Source: Knoellia subterranea KCTC 19937 (GTDB lineage Bacteria > Actinomycetota > Actinomycetes > Actinomycetales > Dermatophilaceae). Taken from it: a stretch of DNA of 64,000 nucleotides. The stretch is from contig NZ_AVPK01000002.1 of NCBI RefSeq assembly GCF_000768685.1, positions 310,001 to 374,000 of the forward strand, in the 5' to 3' direction. Positions 55,635-64,000 of this stretch are shown one piece after another. The translations under genes were made by a program, and so were the position numbers. Under the pieces are notes generated by a model. The model searched no databases and was not told the DNA's origin. It saw only the letters and a list, made by a program, of their open reading frames with translations. Position 1 is the first letter of the stretch; each line of letters starts with the position of its first letter.

Positions 55635-56417
55635 TCATCGGGACCACGCTGCATATCTCGCGCCGCGCTGTTCGAGTTCGAGCGGCAGCCCGAACGTGGC
55701 ACTGAGGTTCTCGGCGGTCAGGGTGATCTCGAGGGGCCCCTGGGCCACGACTCGACCGTCACGCATCAGCAGGACGTCGGTGAAGTTCGGCGGAATCTCC
55801 TCGACATGGTGGGTGACCAGAATGAGGGCCGGTGCCATCACGTCCCCGGCGATGGCACCCAGTCGGGCGACAAGGTCCTCGCGGCCACCGAGGTCGAGGC
55901 CTGCCGCCGGCTCGTCGAGGAGCATCAACTCGGGATCGGTCATGAGCGCCCGAGCGATCTGCACCCTCTTGCGTTCACCCTCCGACAGCGTGCCGTAGGT
56001 GCGGTCGGCCAGATGGCCGGCGCCGAGGGCACCGAGGAGCTCACCGGCCCGGGCATGGTCGAGGTCGTCGTAGTTTTCGCGCCAGCGACCGACGACGCCG
56101 TAGGACGCCGTGACGACGACGTCACTCACTCGCTCCCCACCGGGGATGCGTTCGGCCAGCGAGACCGATGCGAGACCGATGCGGGGGCGGAGCTCGAACA
56201 CGTCCACGGCACCGAGCACCTCGCCCAGGACGCCCGCGACACCGCGAGTCGGATGCATGCGCCCCGCGGCCAGTTGGAGGAGCGTCGTCTTGCCGGCACC
56301 GTTCGGGCCGAGCACGACCCAGCGCTGCCCCTCCTCGACCTCCCAGGAGATGTCGTCGAGCAGCGTCGCTCCCCCGCGGACGACGCTCACACCCGCCATC
56401 GCCAGCACATCGCTCAT
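55635..56417 (-). CDS. ABC transporter ATP-binding protein
   Basis: A 260-residue ATPase. Walker A GPNGAGKT near residue 38, signature LSEGERKRVQ near 140 and Walker B MLLDEPAAGLD. The partner permease is not nearby, so it resembles stand-alone YlmA/ModF-like ATPases. The ATG at 56417 is 7 nt after TAGGGT (complement of 56425-56430). Divergent from the next gene. Confidence 0.9.
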   Translation of the reverse strand: MSDVLAMAGVSVVRGGATLLDDISWEVEEGQRWVVLGPNGAGKTTLLQLAAGRMHPTRGVAGVLGEVLGAVDVFELRPRIGLASVSLAERIPGGERVSDVVVTASYGVVGRWRENYDDLDHARAGELLGALGAGHLADRTYGTLSEGERKRVQIARALMTDPELMLLDEPAAGLDLGGREDLVARLGAIAGDVMAPALILVTHHVEEIPPNFTDVLLMRDGRVVAQGPLEITLTAENLSATFGLPLELEQRGARYAAWSR

Positions 56418-56459
56418 GACCGGAACCCTAGTTGAACCAGGCGTGCCTACGATGACGGC

Positions 56460-57224
56460 ATGCCCGAGCTGCCCGCATCCGTTCGGATCGCCCTGTGGGC
56501 CACGTCCGCGTGGACCCGAGGGGAGGAACTCGAGGACGCTCTGACGTCCGCGCTCCCCGACATCGACGCAGTCGGCGCCGGGGTCCGCACGCTCGACCTG
56601 TGGCGCGACCTGGGCGAACGCACCGTCCTCGTGGCGCTGCCGGCCAGTGGTGACACGACCGGCCTTCCGGGGTGCTCGCCCGACGCCCGCGCCGCCGCTG
56701 TCGACGCCGAGGAGTGCCTCGTCGCACCGGGTCTCGGCGCGCTCCTCGTCCCGACCTGGTCCACCTTCGGTCCCCCCGGAGCCACCGGTCCGGACGCGGG
56801 AACGCGACTGGACTGGACGGCATACGACTGCGATCCGGTCCCCATCCACCGCGTCGAGGCGCTCGATCCGCGGGAGTCGACCCGACTCCTCACGACCACG
56901 GTTCTCGAGATGACCGCGCAACTCGACGCGCTCGGAGGTCAACCGTTCGACGCTGCCGCAGCGCGCGAGGCACTACCCAAACCGGGTGCGTGGGCCCTGC
57001 CGGAGGAACTCCCCGGCACGACTCTGCGGGCCATCACCTTCGCGGCGAGCATCGGCGCTGCGGCGGCCGCCGGGATCGATGGCCCCCAGGACGCCCTCGA
57101 CAGCCGAACACACCACCGGCGCCTCGACCTGCTCCGAGAACTCCACCGCGTCGCCGAACGCGCTCTCGCCGACGCGACGAACGCCGGAGTCGTCGCCGTC
57201 GCTCACCCGAGGACGTCGCGATAG
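56460..57224 (+). CDS. hypothetical protein, 254 aa
   Basis: I do not recognise this protein. It is soluble, Ala/Asp-rich, with no signal, membrane helix or known motif; several helices at the C-terminus. The ATG at 56460 is supported by TACGAT (56448-56453) 6 nt upstream. Codon use resembles the neighbours, so it is likely native. It overlaps the convergent glgA gene by 22 nt. Confidence 0.65.
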   Translation: MPELPASVRIALWATSAWTRGEELEDALTSALPDIDAVGAGVRTLDLWRDLGERTVLVALPASGDTTGLPGCSPDARAAAVDAEECLVAPGLGALLVPTWSTFGPPGATGPDAGTRLDWTAYDCDPVPIHRVEALDPRESTRLLTTTVLEMTAQLDALGGQPFDAAAAREALPKPGAWALPEELPGTTLRAITFAASIGAAAAAGIDGPQDALDSRTHHRRLDLLRELHRVAERALADATNAGVVAVAHPRTSR

Positions 57225-58393
57225 ACCGTCAGGGTCTCCTCACCGATCCGCGACCACGAGAACGACTCCACCGCCCTGGCACGGCCGGCCCGACCGAAAC
57301 GCCCCGCACGATCCTCATCCGAGACCGCCTCGTTGAGTGCCGCCGCGAGATCCGCCACGAACCGGTCCGGGTCGACGGGCGTGCCCGATCCGTCCTGCAC
57401 CTGGTCGATCGGGACGAGCCAGCCCGTCTCGCCGTCGACGACGACCTCGGGGATGCCGCCGGTGGCCGTGGCCACGACGGGGAGATCGCACGCCATGGCC
57501 TCGAGGTTGACGATGCCCAACGGCTCATAGACCGACGGGCAGACGAAAACCGTTGCGGCAGAGAGCATTGCGATGACCTCGTTGCGCGGAAGCATCTCCG
57601 GCACCCAGACGATGCCGTCGCGGTGCTCGCGCAGTTCGGCGATGAGTCCCTCGACCTCGGCCTTGATCTCCGGGGTGTCCGGGGCACCCGCCAGCAGCAC
57701 GAGCTGGACCTCCGGAGGAAGCTCGGCGGCAGCCCGAAGCAGGTAGGGCAGACCCTTCTGCCGCGTGATCCGTCCGACGAAGATGACGCTGGGGCGGTCG
57801 GGGTCCACGCCGTGCCGACGCACCGTGTCGAGGTCCTCCGCGCGCTTCCAGAGTTCGCTGGCGATCCCGTTGTGGACGACCCGCACCTTGTCGGGGTCGA
57901 TCGACGGGTAGCTCCGCAGCACGTCCTTGCGCATCCCGTCGCTCACCGCGATGACGGCAGCGGCGCCCTCGTATGCCGTCCGCTCGATCCACGAGGACAA
58001 GCGGTAACCGCCGCCGAGTTGCTCGGCCTTCCACGGCCTCATGGGCTCGAGGCTGTGCGCGCTCACGACGTGTGGGACGCCCTCGAGGAGCGACGCCGTG
58101 TGCCCTGCGAAGTTCGCGTACCAGGTGTGTGAGTGGACGAGGTCCGTCCCGCCGCAGTCGGCCGCGATGGCGAGGTCGACGCCCATCGTGACGAGCGCGG
58201 CGTTGGCTCCCTCGAGGGCCGGCAGGTCGGCGTACCCCGACGTTCCCTCCTCGTCGCGGGGCGGGCCGAAAGCCCGCACGCGGACGTCGATGTCGCCCCG
58301 CTCCCGCAGAGCCCGGGTCAACTCGGCGACGTGCACCCCCGCTCCGCCATAGATGGTGGGTGGGTACTCCTTGCTGAGGATGTCGACGCGCAC
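57203..58393 (-). CDS. glgA: glycogen synthase / alpha-maltose-1-phosphate synthase (GT4/GT5-like)
   Basis: Uses ADP-glucose from GlgC. In actinobacteria this type (GlgM) links glucose 1-phosphate into maltose 1-phosphate for GlgE, rather than extending glycogen directly. The 396-residue GT-B enzyme has MRVDILSKEYPPTIYGGAGVHV at the N-terminus (KEYPP loop; GGxG), VIFVGRITRQKGL and the donor site FVCPSVYEPLGIVNLEAMAC. Which reaction it performs here cannot be proved. The GTG at 58393 is 6 nt after TAGGGT (complement of 58400-58405). Divergent from glgC. Confidence 0.9.
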   Translation of the reverse strand: MRVDILSKEYPPTIYGGAGVHVAELTRALRERGDIDVRVRAFGPPRDEEGTSGYADLPALEGANAALVTMGVDLAIAADCGGTDLVHSHTWYANFAGHTASLLEGVPHVVSAHSLEPMRPWKAEQLGGGYRLSSWIERTAYEGAAAVIAVSDGMRKDVLRSYPSIDPDKVRVVHNGIASELWKRAEDLDTVRRHGVDPDRPSVIFVGRITRQKGLPYLLRAAAELPPEVQLVLLAGAPDTPEIKAEVEGLIAELREHRDGIVWVPEMLPRNEVIAMLSAATVFVCPSVYEPLGIVNLEAMACDLPVVATATGGIPEVVVDGETGWLVPIDQVQDGSGTPVDPDRFVADLAAALNEAVSDEDRAGRFGRAGRARAVESFSWSRIGEETLTVYRDVLG

Positions 58394-58399
58394 GGTCCG

Positions 58400-58462
58400 A
58401 CCCTAGCGCCGACCGGCATTGGTGAGACGCGGCTCACACAACCGGTGTCGTTCCACTAGGTT
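58400..58462. promoter_or_regulatory. divergent leaderless promoters of glgA and glgC
   Basis: TAGGGT (complement of 58400-58405) lies 6 nt before glgA and TAGGTT (58457-58462) lies 6 nt before glgC. The 75-bp gap contains both, and a regulator could control both genes from one site; no palindrome was evident. Confidence 0.6.
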
Positions 58463-58468
58463 GGTTCC

Positions 58469-59722
58469 ATGGCTTACCGCAGCGGTGGACCCAAGGTGCT
58501 CGTCATCGTCCTCGCAGGTGGGGAGGGCAAACGGCTCATGCCGCTCACCGCCGACCGAGCCAAGCCAGCAGTGCCGTTCGGCGGCATCTATCGCCTCATC
58601 GACTTCGCCCTCAGCAACGTCGTGAACTCCGGCTACCTCAAGATCGTCGTGCTGACGCAATACAAGTCGCACAGCCTCGACCGACACGTCACCAAGACGT
58701 GGCGCATGTCGACGATGCTCGGCAACTACGTCGCCCCGATCCCGGCCCAGCAGCGGGTCGACAAGTCCTGGTACCAGGGCAGCGCCGACGCGATCTTCCA
58801 GAGCCTCAACACCATCACCGACGAGCGTCCCGACATCGTCGTGGTCGTCGGAGCGGACCACGTCTATCGCATGGACTTCTCGCAGATGGTCGACCAGCAC
58901 GTCGAGTCCGGCGCCGGGGTGACCGTCGCCGCCATCCGCCAGCCCATCGGCATGGCCGACCAGTTCGGTGTCATCGAGGTGGAGCACGACGACCACACGC
59001 GCATCAAGGCGTTCCGCGAGAAGCCGAGCGACCCCGACGGCCTCCCCGACTCCCCCGACGAGATCCTCGCGTCCATGGGCAATTACGTCTTCGACGCCGA
59101 GGTCCTCCAGGACGCCGTCACCCGCGACTCCGAGAACCGGGACAGCGCCCACGACATGGGTGGCGACATCGTGCCGGCCCTCGTCGCGCAGGGTGCGGCC
59201 TACACCTACGACTTCAAGAAGAACGTCATCCCCGGCGGAACCGAACGCGACCAAGGATATTGGCGCGACGTCGGGACGCTCGACTCGTACTTCGACGCGC
59301 ACATGGACCTCATCTCGATCCATCCGGTCTTCAATCTCTACAACTACGACTGGCCCCTGTTCACGAGCTACGGCCCCTACCCACCGGCCAAGTTCGTCCA
59401 CGGCGCTTCGGGTCGCTTCGGTGAGGCCCTCAACTCGATGGTATCCCCCGGCGTCATCATCAGCGGCGCCCGCGTGAACTCATCGGTGGTCTCCCCCGAC
59501 GTCACCGTCCACAGCTACACCGAGATCGACGACTCGGTCATCCTCGATGGCGTCGACATCGGTCGAAACTGTCGCATCCGCCGCGCCATCATCGACAAGA
59601 ACGTGCACGTGCCCGAAGGGACCGCGATCGGCTTCGACGCCGAACTCGATCGGTCGCGGGGCTTCACCGTCACGGACTCGGGCATCACGATCGTCGGCAA
59701 GGGAACGGTCCTCGGGTCGTGA
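58469..59722 (+). CDS. glgC: glucose-1-phosphate adenylyltransferase
   Basis: Makes ADP-glucose from glucose 1-phosphate and ATP, the committed step for glycogen. The 417-residue enzyme has the N-terminal nucleotide loop [20 protein letters not shown], the substrate-binding [13 protein letters not shown] and GADHVYRMD, and a C-terminal left-handed beta helix (about 300-417). ATG at 58469 is leaderless. The stop overlaps the LLM gene start (GTGA), coupling the two. Confidence 0.96.
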   Translation: MAYRSGGPKVLVIVLAGGEGKRLMPLTADRAKPAVPFGGIYRLIDFALSNVVNSGYLKIVVLTQYKSHSLDRHVTKTWRMSTMLGNYVAPIPAQQRVDKSWYQGSADAIFQSLNTITDERPDIVVVVGADHVYRMDFSQMVDQHVESGAGVTVAAIRQPIGMADQFGVIEVEHDDHTRIKAFREKPSDPDGLPDSPDEILASMGNYVFDAEVLQDAVTRDSENRDSAHDMGGDIVPALVAQGAAYTYDFKKNVIPGGTERDQGYWRDVGTLDSYFDAHMDLISIHPVFNLYNYDWPLFTSYGPYPPAKFVHGASGRFGEALNSMVSPGVIISGARVNSSVVSPDVTVHSYTEIDDSVILDGVDIGRNCRIRRAIIDKNVHVPEGTAIGFDAELDRSRGFTVTDSGITIVGKGTVLGS

Positions 59723-60534
59723 CCCGCGCGCGCATCGGCGTACAGGTCCAACCGCAGCACACGGCATACGCGGATCTGCGCCGCATCTGCTCGCAGGTCG
59801 AGGAGCTGGGCGTCGACGTGCTCTTCAACTGGGACCACTTCTTCCCGCTCAACGGCGATCCGGACGGCGTCCACTTCGAGTGCTGGACGATGCTGGCAGC
59901 CTGGGCAGAGGCGACCGAGCGCGTGGAGATCGGTGCCCTCGTGACGTGCAACTCCTACCGCAATCCGCAGCTGCTCGCCGACATGGCCCGGACCGTCGAC
60001 CACATCTCGGCCCGCGGAGGTGAGGGCCGCCTGATCCTGGGCATCGGGTCCGGTTGGTTCGAGCGCGACTATCTCGAGTATGGCTACGAGTTCGGTTCTG
60101 CCGGAGGCCGATTGAACGCCCTCGATCGCGACCTTCCGCTCATCAAGGAGCGCTGGAGCAAACTGAACCCAGCGCCGACCCGGTCGATCCCGGTCCTCAT
60201 CGGTGGGGGCGGTGAGCGCAAGACCCTCCGCATCGTGGCCGAGCACGCCGACATCTGGCACGGGTTCGGCGACGCCGAACGGATCGCCCACAAGCACGCC
60301 GTCCTCGACGAGTGGTGTGAACGCGTCGGGCGCGATCCCGCGAGCATCGAACGTTCCGCGGGGGTCAGCCCGCGCCCCGGCCGCTTCCCCGAGGACGTGC
60401 GCGACTACGCCGCTGGCGCAGAGGCCCTGTATGCCGTGGGGACCCGTCTGTTCACGACCGGACTTCACGGACCCTCACCCGACCTCGGTCCGGTGCGTGA
60501 TCTCGTTGCGTGGCGGGACGCGGTCAACTCCTAA
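59719..60534 (+). CDS. LLM class F420-dependent oxidoreductase (Rv1855c-like)
   Basis: A 271-residue luciferase-like enzyme. The start [17 protein letters not shown] and [18 protein letters not shown] fit the actinobacterial Rv1855c subgroup, thought to use F420. Its GTG overlaps the glgC stop, so it is made with GlgC; no metabolic link with glycogen is known. Its stop TAA lies within the -10 of serB. Confidence 0.87.
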   Translation: MTRARIGVQVQPQHTAYADLRRICSQVEELGVDVLFNWDHFFPLNGDPDGVHFECWTMLAAWAEATERVEIGALVTCNSYRNPQLLADMARTVDHISARGGEGRLILGIGSGWFERDYLEYGYEFGSAGGRLNALDRDLPLIKERWSKLNPAPTRSIPVLIGGGGERKTLRIVAEHADIWHGFGDAERIAHKHAVLDEWCERVGRDPASIERSAGVSPRPGRFPEDVRDYAAGAEALYAVGTRLFTTGLHGPSPDLGPVRDLVAWRDAVNS

Positions 60535-60543
60535 CCTGAGCAG

Positions 60544-61779
60544 GTGACCACGCCGACCACGCCCGATCAGTCCCCCACGCTGCTCGTCACCCTCACCGGT
60601 GACGACCGACCGGGTGTCACCAGCGCCCTCTTCGACGCCGTCGCCCCGACCGGAGCCCTGGTCCTCGACCTCGAACAGGTCGTCGTGCGCGGGCAGTTGA
60701 CCCTTGGAGTGCTGCTGCGTCCGTCCGGGCACGTGTCTGACGTGCGCGAGGCCGTGGGACGGGTCGCCGAGGACCTCGATCTCAGCGTCACCATCGCCGA
60801 TGGCCGCGGCGACAACCGCAGGCGACCCACGGGCCGCGCCGCCGTCGTCGTGCTCGGTGCGCCGTTGCGCGCCCGCGCCGTCGCTGCCGTCTCGCGCTCG
60901 GTCGCCGCCCACGGGGCCAACATCGACCGCATCCGGCGGCTGTCCCGCTATCCCGTCACGACCCTCGAGTTCGACGTCAGTGGCGCCGACCTGCACTCCC
61001 TGCGGCGGGAACTGTCACTCGTCGCCGCCGAGGAGTCCGTCGACATCGCCGTCTCCCCGGCCGGTCTCGCTCGCCGCGGACGCCGGCTCGTCGTCATGGA
61101 CGTCGACTCGACGCTCATCCAGGATGAGGTCATCGAACTGCTCGCCCGGCATGCCGGCCGCGAGGCCGAGGTCGCTGCGGTGACCGAGCGGGCGATGGCC
61201 GGTGAGCTGGATTTCGCCGAGAGCCTGCACGCACGCGTTGCCACCCTGGCCGGCCTGGATGCGAGCGTCCTCGAGGAGGTCCGTCAGGCCGTTCGGCTCA
61301 CCCCCGGCGCGCGGACACTCGTGCGAACGCTCAAGCGTCTTGGGTTCACCGTGGCTCTCGTCTCCGGCGGCTTCATCGAGATCGTCCAACCCATCGCCGA
61401 CGAGCTCTCCATCGACCACGCCCGAGCCAACCGCCTCGAGGTCGTGGACGGTCGCCTCACTGGTCGTGTCGTCGGTGGAGTCGTCGACCGCGAGGGCAAG
61501 GCCGCAGCACTGCGTGAGTTCGCCGAGGAGGCCGGGTTGCCCCTGGCGCGGACCGTGGCCATCGGTGACGGCGCCAACGATCTCGACATGCTCGGCACCG
61601 CCGGACTGGGGATCGCATTCAACGCCAAACAGGTCGTGCGCGAACAGGCTGACACAGCCGTGAACGTGCCCTATCTTGACGCAGTACTCCACCTGCTCGG
61701 AATCACCCGGGAAGAAATCGAGGAGGCCGACGACGCCGACGGCACACCGACACCCGCGCCTGCCGTCGAGCACGGCTGA
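60544..61779 (+). CDS. serB: phosphoserine phosphatase SerB
   Basis: Final step of serine synthesis. The 411-residue protein has two ACT domains (about residues 10-175; TLTGDDRPGVTSALF), which may bind serine for feedback, and a HAD domain with the nucleophile VMDVDSTLIQDE near 188, SGGF near 278 and GDGANDLDM near 342. The GTG at 60544 follows TAACCT by 6 nt. A short acidic tail ends the protein. Confidence 0.95.
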   Translation: MTTPTTPDQSPTLLVTLTGDDRPGVTSALFDAVAPTGALVLDLEQVVVRGQLTLGVLLRPSGHVSDVREAVGRVAEDLDLSVTIADGRGDNRRRPTGRAAVVVLGAPLRARAVAAVSRSVAAHGANIDRIRRLSRYPVTTLEFDVSGADLHSLRRELSLVAAEESVDIAVSPAGLARRGRRLVVMDVDSTLIQDEVIELLARHAGREAEVAAVTERAMAGELDFAESLHARVATLAGLDASVLEEVRQAVRLTPGARTLVRTLKRLGFTVALVSGGFIEIVQPIADELSIDHARANRLEVVDGRLTGRVVGGVVDREGKAAALREFAEEAGLPLARTVAIGDGANDLDMLGTAGLGIAFNAKQVVREQADTAVNVPYLDAVLHLLGITREEIEEADDADGTPTPAPAVEHG

Positions 61780-61798
61780 ATCCTCCTAGGCTGGTCCA

Positions 61799-62656
61799 AT
61801 GCCCCGCTTTCCATCCACGACACCGACCCTCTTCATCATCGGTGGTGCCGAGGACCGCGTCGGTCGCGCTGCGCTGCTGCGCCGATTCGTCCGCATCAGT
61901 GGGGGACGGCGAGCTCGGCTCGTGATCATCCCGACCGCGTCGTCCTTCCAGGACGAAGTCGTTGCGTCCTATTCCGAGGTGTTCACGCGATTCGGGGTTT
62001 CGTCCATCGAGGTCGTCAATCCGCAGTCGCGTCGTGACGCCCACGTCCCGGAGGCGGTTGCCAGGATCGATGACGCCACCGGCATCTTCATGAGCGGCGG
62101 GTCGCAGTTGCGACTGTCGCAGTTCTTCCCCGGCACCCCGCTGGGCGACGCCCTGCACCGGGCACACGCGCGCGGGGCCGTGGTTGCCGGCACGTCGGCC
62201 GGAGCGTCGATCATGAGCGAGTTCATGATCTCCATGGGCGACGAGGGCATCACACCGGTCCAGCGCGCCAGCCAGATCAGCGCCGGGATGGGATTGCTCA
62301 AGGGCGTCATCGTGGACCAGCACTTCGCCCAGCGATCGCGCTATGGGCGGCTGATGTCCGTCGTGGCGTCCTCGCCCAGCCTGCTCGGCGTCGGGATCGA
62401 CGAGGACACCGCGATCGAGGTCACCGACGGCACGCGCTTCACGGTCCATGGACGCGGCGGAGTTCTCGTGATCGACTGCCGCGATGTCACGACCGACGCC
62501 CCGGATGCGCGACGCGGCGCACCGCTGCTCGTGTCCGGTGCACGGATCCACACGCTCCCGGCGGGCGCGACCTTCGACCTCAGCACGGCCGAACTCGTGG
62601 ATTTTGTCGAACAGCACCCCGACGTCGGCGTCACGATCGCCTCCGCGAAGTCCTGA
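61799..62656 (+). CDS. cphB: cyanophycinase
   Basis: Degrades cyanophycin (multi-L-arginyl-poly-L-aspartate) to Asp-Arg dipeptides. The 285-residue S51 serine peptidase has the catalytic GTSAGAS near residue 138, FIIGGAEDRVGR at the N-terminus, IIPTASS, and IDEDTAIEV at the C-terminal side. No signal peptide, so it is cytoplasmic. ATG at 61799 is 6 nt after TAGGCT (61787-61792). It stands directly upstream of cphA. Confidence 0.93.
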   Translation: MPRFPSTTPTLFIIGGAEDRVGRAALLRRFVRISGGRRARLVIIPTASSFQDEVVASYSEVFTRFGVSSIEVVNPQSRRDAHVPEAVARIDDATGIFMSGGSQLRLSQFFPGTPLGDALHRAHARGAVVAGTSAGASIMSEFMISMGDEGITPVQRASQISAGMGLLKGVIVDQHFAQRSRYGRLMSVVASSPSLLGVGIDEDTAIEVTDGTRFTVHGRGGVLVIDCRDVTTDAPDARRGAPLLVSGARIHTLPAGATFDLSTAELVDFVEQHPDVGVTIASAKS

Positions 62657-62767
62657 TCGCCCGAGCCCACGAACTGCACGATCCTCAACACCAGCACCGC
62701 AGCACCACCGCACCACCAGCAGCGCCAGGCACCCACCGCACCACACCTGCCAGCCTCGAGGAGTCCG
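62657..62767 (+). promoter_or_regulatory. C/A-rich, G-poor leader of cphA
   Basis: About 62688-62752 consists almost only of C and A with scattered G, in runs such as CACCAGCACC and GCACCACCGC. It is probably unstructured and resembles a rut site for the Rho factor, so it may control read-through from cphB into cphA. The ribosome binding site GAGGAG lies just before the cphA ATG. Confidence 0.45.
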
Positions 62768-64000
62768 ATGTCCCAGGATCGCCCGACCCCCAGCGGCCCC
62801 GCCGCCCCGGAGCTCACCATCGTCGAGTCGCGCGTCTATCGCGGCGGCAACGTCTGGTCCTATGATCCTGCGATCCATCTCGTCGTGGATCTCGGAATCC
62901 TCGAGGAGTACCCCACCGACCTGCTCGACGGCTTCACGGACCACCTCCTCGAACTGCTGCCGGGCATCGAGAACCACACGTGCTCTCGCGGGGTCAAGGG
63001 CGGCTTCGTCCAGCGGCTGCGGGAAGGCACGTGGCTGGGCCACGTCAGCGAACACGTCGCCCTCCAGCTGCAGCAGGAGGCCGGGCACGACCAGCGGCGC
63101 GGCAAGACGCGCATGGTCAAGGGCCAACCCGGGCGCTACAACGTCATCTACGGCTACTCCGACGAAGGCGTCGGCATGGCGGCGGGACGTCTCGCCGTCC
63201 GGCTCGTGAACAACCTCGTCCGCGCCGAGGAGGGGTTCGACTTCCGCGAGGAGCTCGACACCTTCCTCCGTCGAGCCGACCGCACCGCCTTCGGCCCGTC
63301 GACCGCAGCCATTCTCGAGGAGGCCGTGAGCCGCGACATCCCCTACATCCGCCTCAACAGCGCGAGCCTGGTCCAGCTCGGCCAGGGAGTCCACGCTCAA
63401 CGCATCCGCGCCACGATGACCTCCAAGACCGGCGCCCTCGCCGTCGACATCGCCTCCGACAAGGACCTCACGACCAAGCTCCTCGGGTCCGCCGGCCTCC
63501 CGGTCCCCAAGCAGGAGACCGTCCGTGGCCCCAATGACGCCGTGGCCGCCGCGCGACGAGTCGGTTACCCCGTCGTACTCAAGCCCCTCGACGGCAACCA
63601 CGGCCGTGGCGTCTGCCTCGACCTCCAGACCGATGACGAGGTCCGCGAGGCCTTCCACGTCGCCCGCGAACAGTCGCGGCGCGGCAACGTCATCGTCGAG
63701 TCCTTCATCACCGGCAAGGACTACCGCTGCCTCATCGTCGGCGGACGCATGCAGGCCATTGCAGAGCGGGTGCCCGCCCACGTCGTCGGGGACGGCGAAC
63801 ACACGGTCGCCGAACTGGTCGACATCACCAACTCGGATCCCCGCCGCGGTGTCGGCCACGAGAAGGTCCTCACGAGGATCAAGGTCGATGCCGCCGCCGA
63901 GCAGCTCGTGCACGACCAGGGCTTCGCCATGGACGAGGTTCCCCCGCAGGGGACGATGGTCAAGCTCGCTCTCACCGGCAACATGTCCACCGGCGGCATC
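62768..64000 (+). CDS. cphA: cyanophycin synthetase, 5' part (cut by window end)
   Basis: Makes cyanophycin from aspartate and arginine with ATP, without ribosomes. The 411 residues seen contain the N-terminal domain (VYRGGNVWSYDPAIHLVVDL) and the start of the ATP-grasp domain (SDKDLTTKLLGSAGLPVPKQ, VVLKPLDGNHGRGVCLD, VESFITGKDYRCLIVGGRM). The C-terminal Mur-ligase domain lies beyond 64000. The ATG at 62768 has GAGGAG 4 nt upstream. Antisense open frames over this stretch are not real. Confidence 0.94.
   Translation, partial: MSQDRPTPSGPAAPELTIVESRVYRGGNVWSYDPAIHLVVDLGILEEYPTDLLDGFTDHLLELLPGIENHTCSRGVKGGFVQRLREGTWLGHVSEHVALQLQQEAGHDQRRGKTRMVKGQPGRYNVIYGYSDEGVGMAAGRLAVRLVNNLVRAEEGFDFREELDTFLRRADRTAFGPSTAAILEEAVSRDIPYIRLNSASLVQLGQGVHAQRIRATMTSKTGALAVDIASDKDLTTKLLGSAGLPVPKQETVRGPNDAVAAARRVGYPVVLKPLDGNHGRGVCLDLQTDDEVREAFHVAREQSRRGNVIVESFITGKDYRCLIVGGRMQAIAERVPAHVVGDGEHTVAELVDITNSDPRRGVGHEKVLTRIKVDAAAEQLVHDQGFAMDEVPPQGTMVKLALTGNMSTGGI

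Noticed and set aside
61703-63913. 736-codon antisense open frame over cphB and cphA
   Set aside because: The plus strand encodes recognisable cyanophycinase and cyanophycin synthetase; the frame is a shadow.

Overview
This is a 64-kb piece of chromosome from a high-GC Gram-positive actinobacterium. The evidence is a complete Pup-proteasome locus (mpa, dop, pup, prcB, prcA, pafA, pafB, pafC), mycothiol synthesis (mshC), two F420-dependent LLM oxidoreductases, a PknB-like kinase with an extracytoplasmic tail, cobalamin-dependent metH, and many actinobacterial orphan families (DUF3866, DUF3054, DUF3090, SCO1664, DUF3037, DUF5703). The gene set fits Micrococcales, possibly Intrasporangiaceae; that family assignment is inference. 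Genes are packed tightly, no gap exceeds 300 bases, and I see no phage, insertion sequence or CRISPR array.

Layout. 0-4.5 kb: lysine 2,3-aminomutase family enzyme, YbaK-type deacylase, Lrp/AsnC regulator and a 5'-3' exonuclease. 4.5-11.5 kb (minus strand): pafB-pafC-tatA-tatC-diacylglycerol-kinase-like gene-helY. 11.5-24.6 kb: the protein turnover locus on the minus strand (mpa, dop-pup-prcB-prcA, pafA, two FKBP isomerases), interrupted by plus-strand genes (peroxiredoxin plus dienelactone hydrolase; esterase plus PRPP synthetase plus DUF3054). 24.6-30.6 kb: trmI, an M50 protease and metH. 30.6-35.1 kb: MarR regulator/MFS pair, MerR regulator, RecB-like nuclease, HAD phosphatase. 35.1-41.9 kb: PAC2 protein, then a minus-strand mycothiol cluster (histidine phosphatase, DUF3090, SCO1664 family, mshC) with a CbiMNQO metal transporter inserted in it. 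41.9-49.6 kb: corA, uppP, LLM oxidoreductase, acidic protein, M20 peptidase, tRNA-Leu(GAG), BASS transporter, Ser/Thr kinase. 49.6-56.4 kb: a three-gene coupled operon (HipA-like kinase, DUF3037, NUDIX fused to a deoxyribosyltransferase-like domain), TrmH, two TSUP exporters, SPFH/NfeD pair, ABC ATPase. 56.5-64 kb: glycogen genes glgA/glgC, a second LLM enzyme, serB, cphB and the 5' part of cphA (cut by the window end).

Two genome-scale signals stand out. First, the octamer GTATGCCG occurs 42 times, balanced on both strands, in genes and between genes. Second, at least 27 start codons sit 6-7 nt after a -10-like hexamer (TANNNT or a close variant), implying widespread leaderless transcription; this was used to choose starts. 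The best candidates for something undescribed are the HipA-like/DUF3037/NUDIX-deoxyribosyltransferase operon, the octamer itself, and a Nur-like operator in front of the metal transporter.
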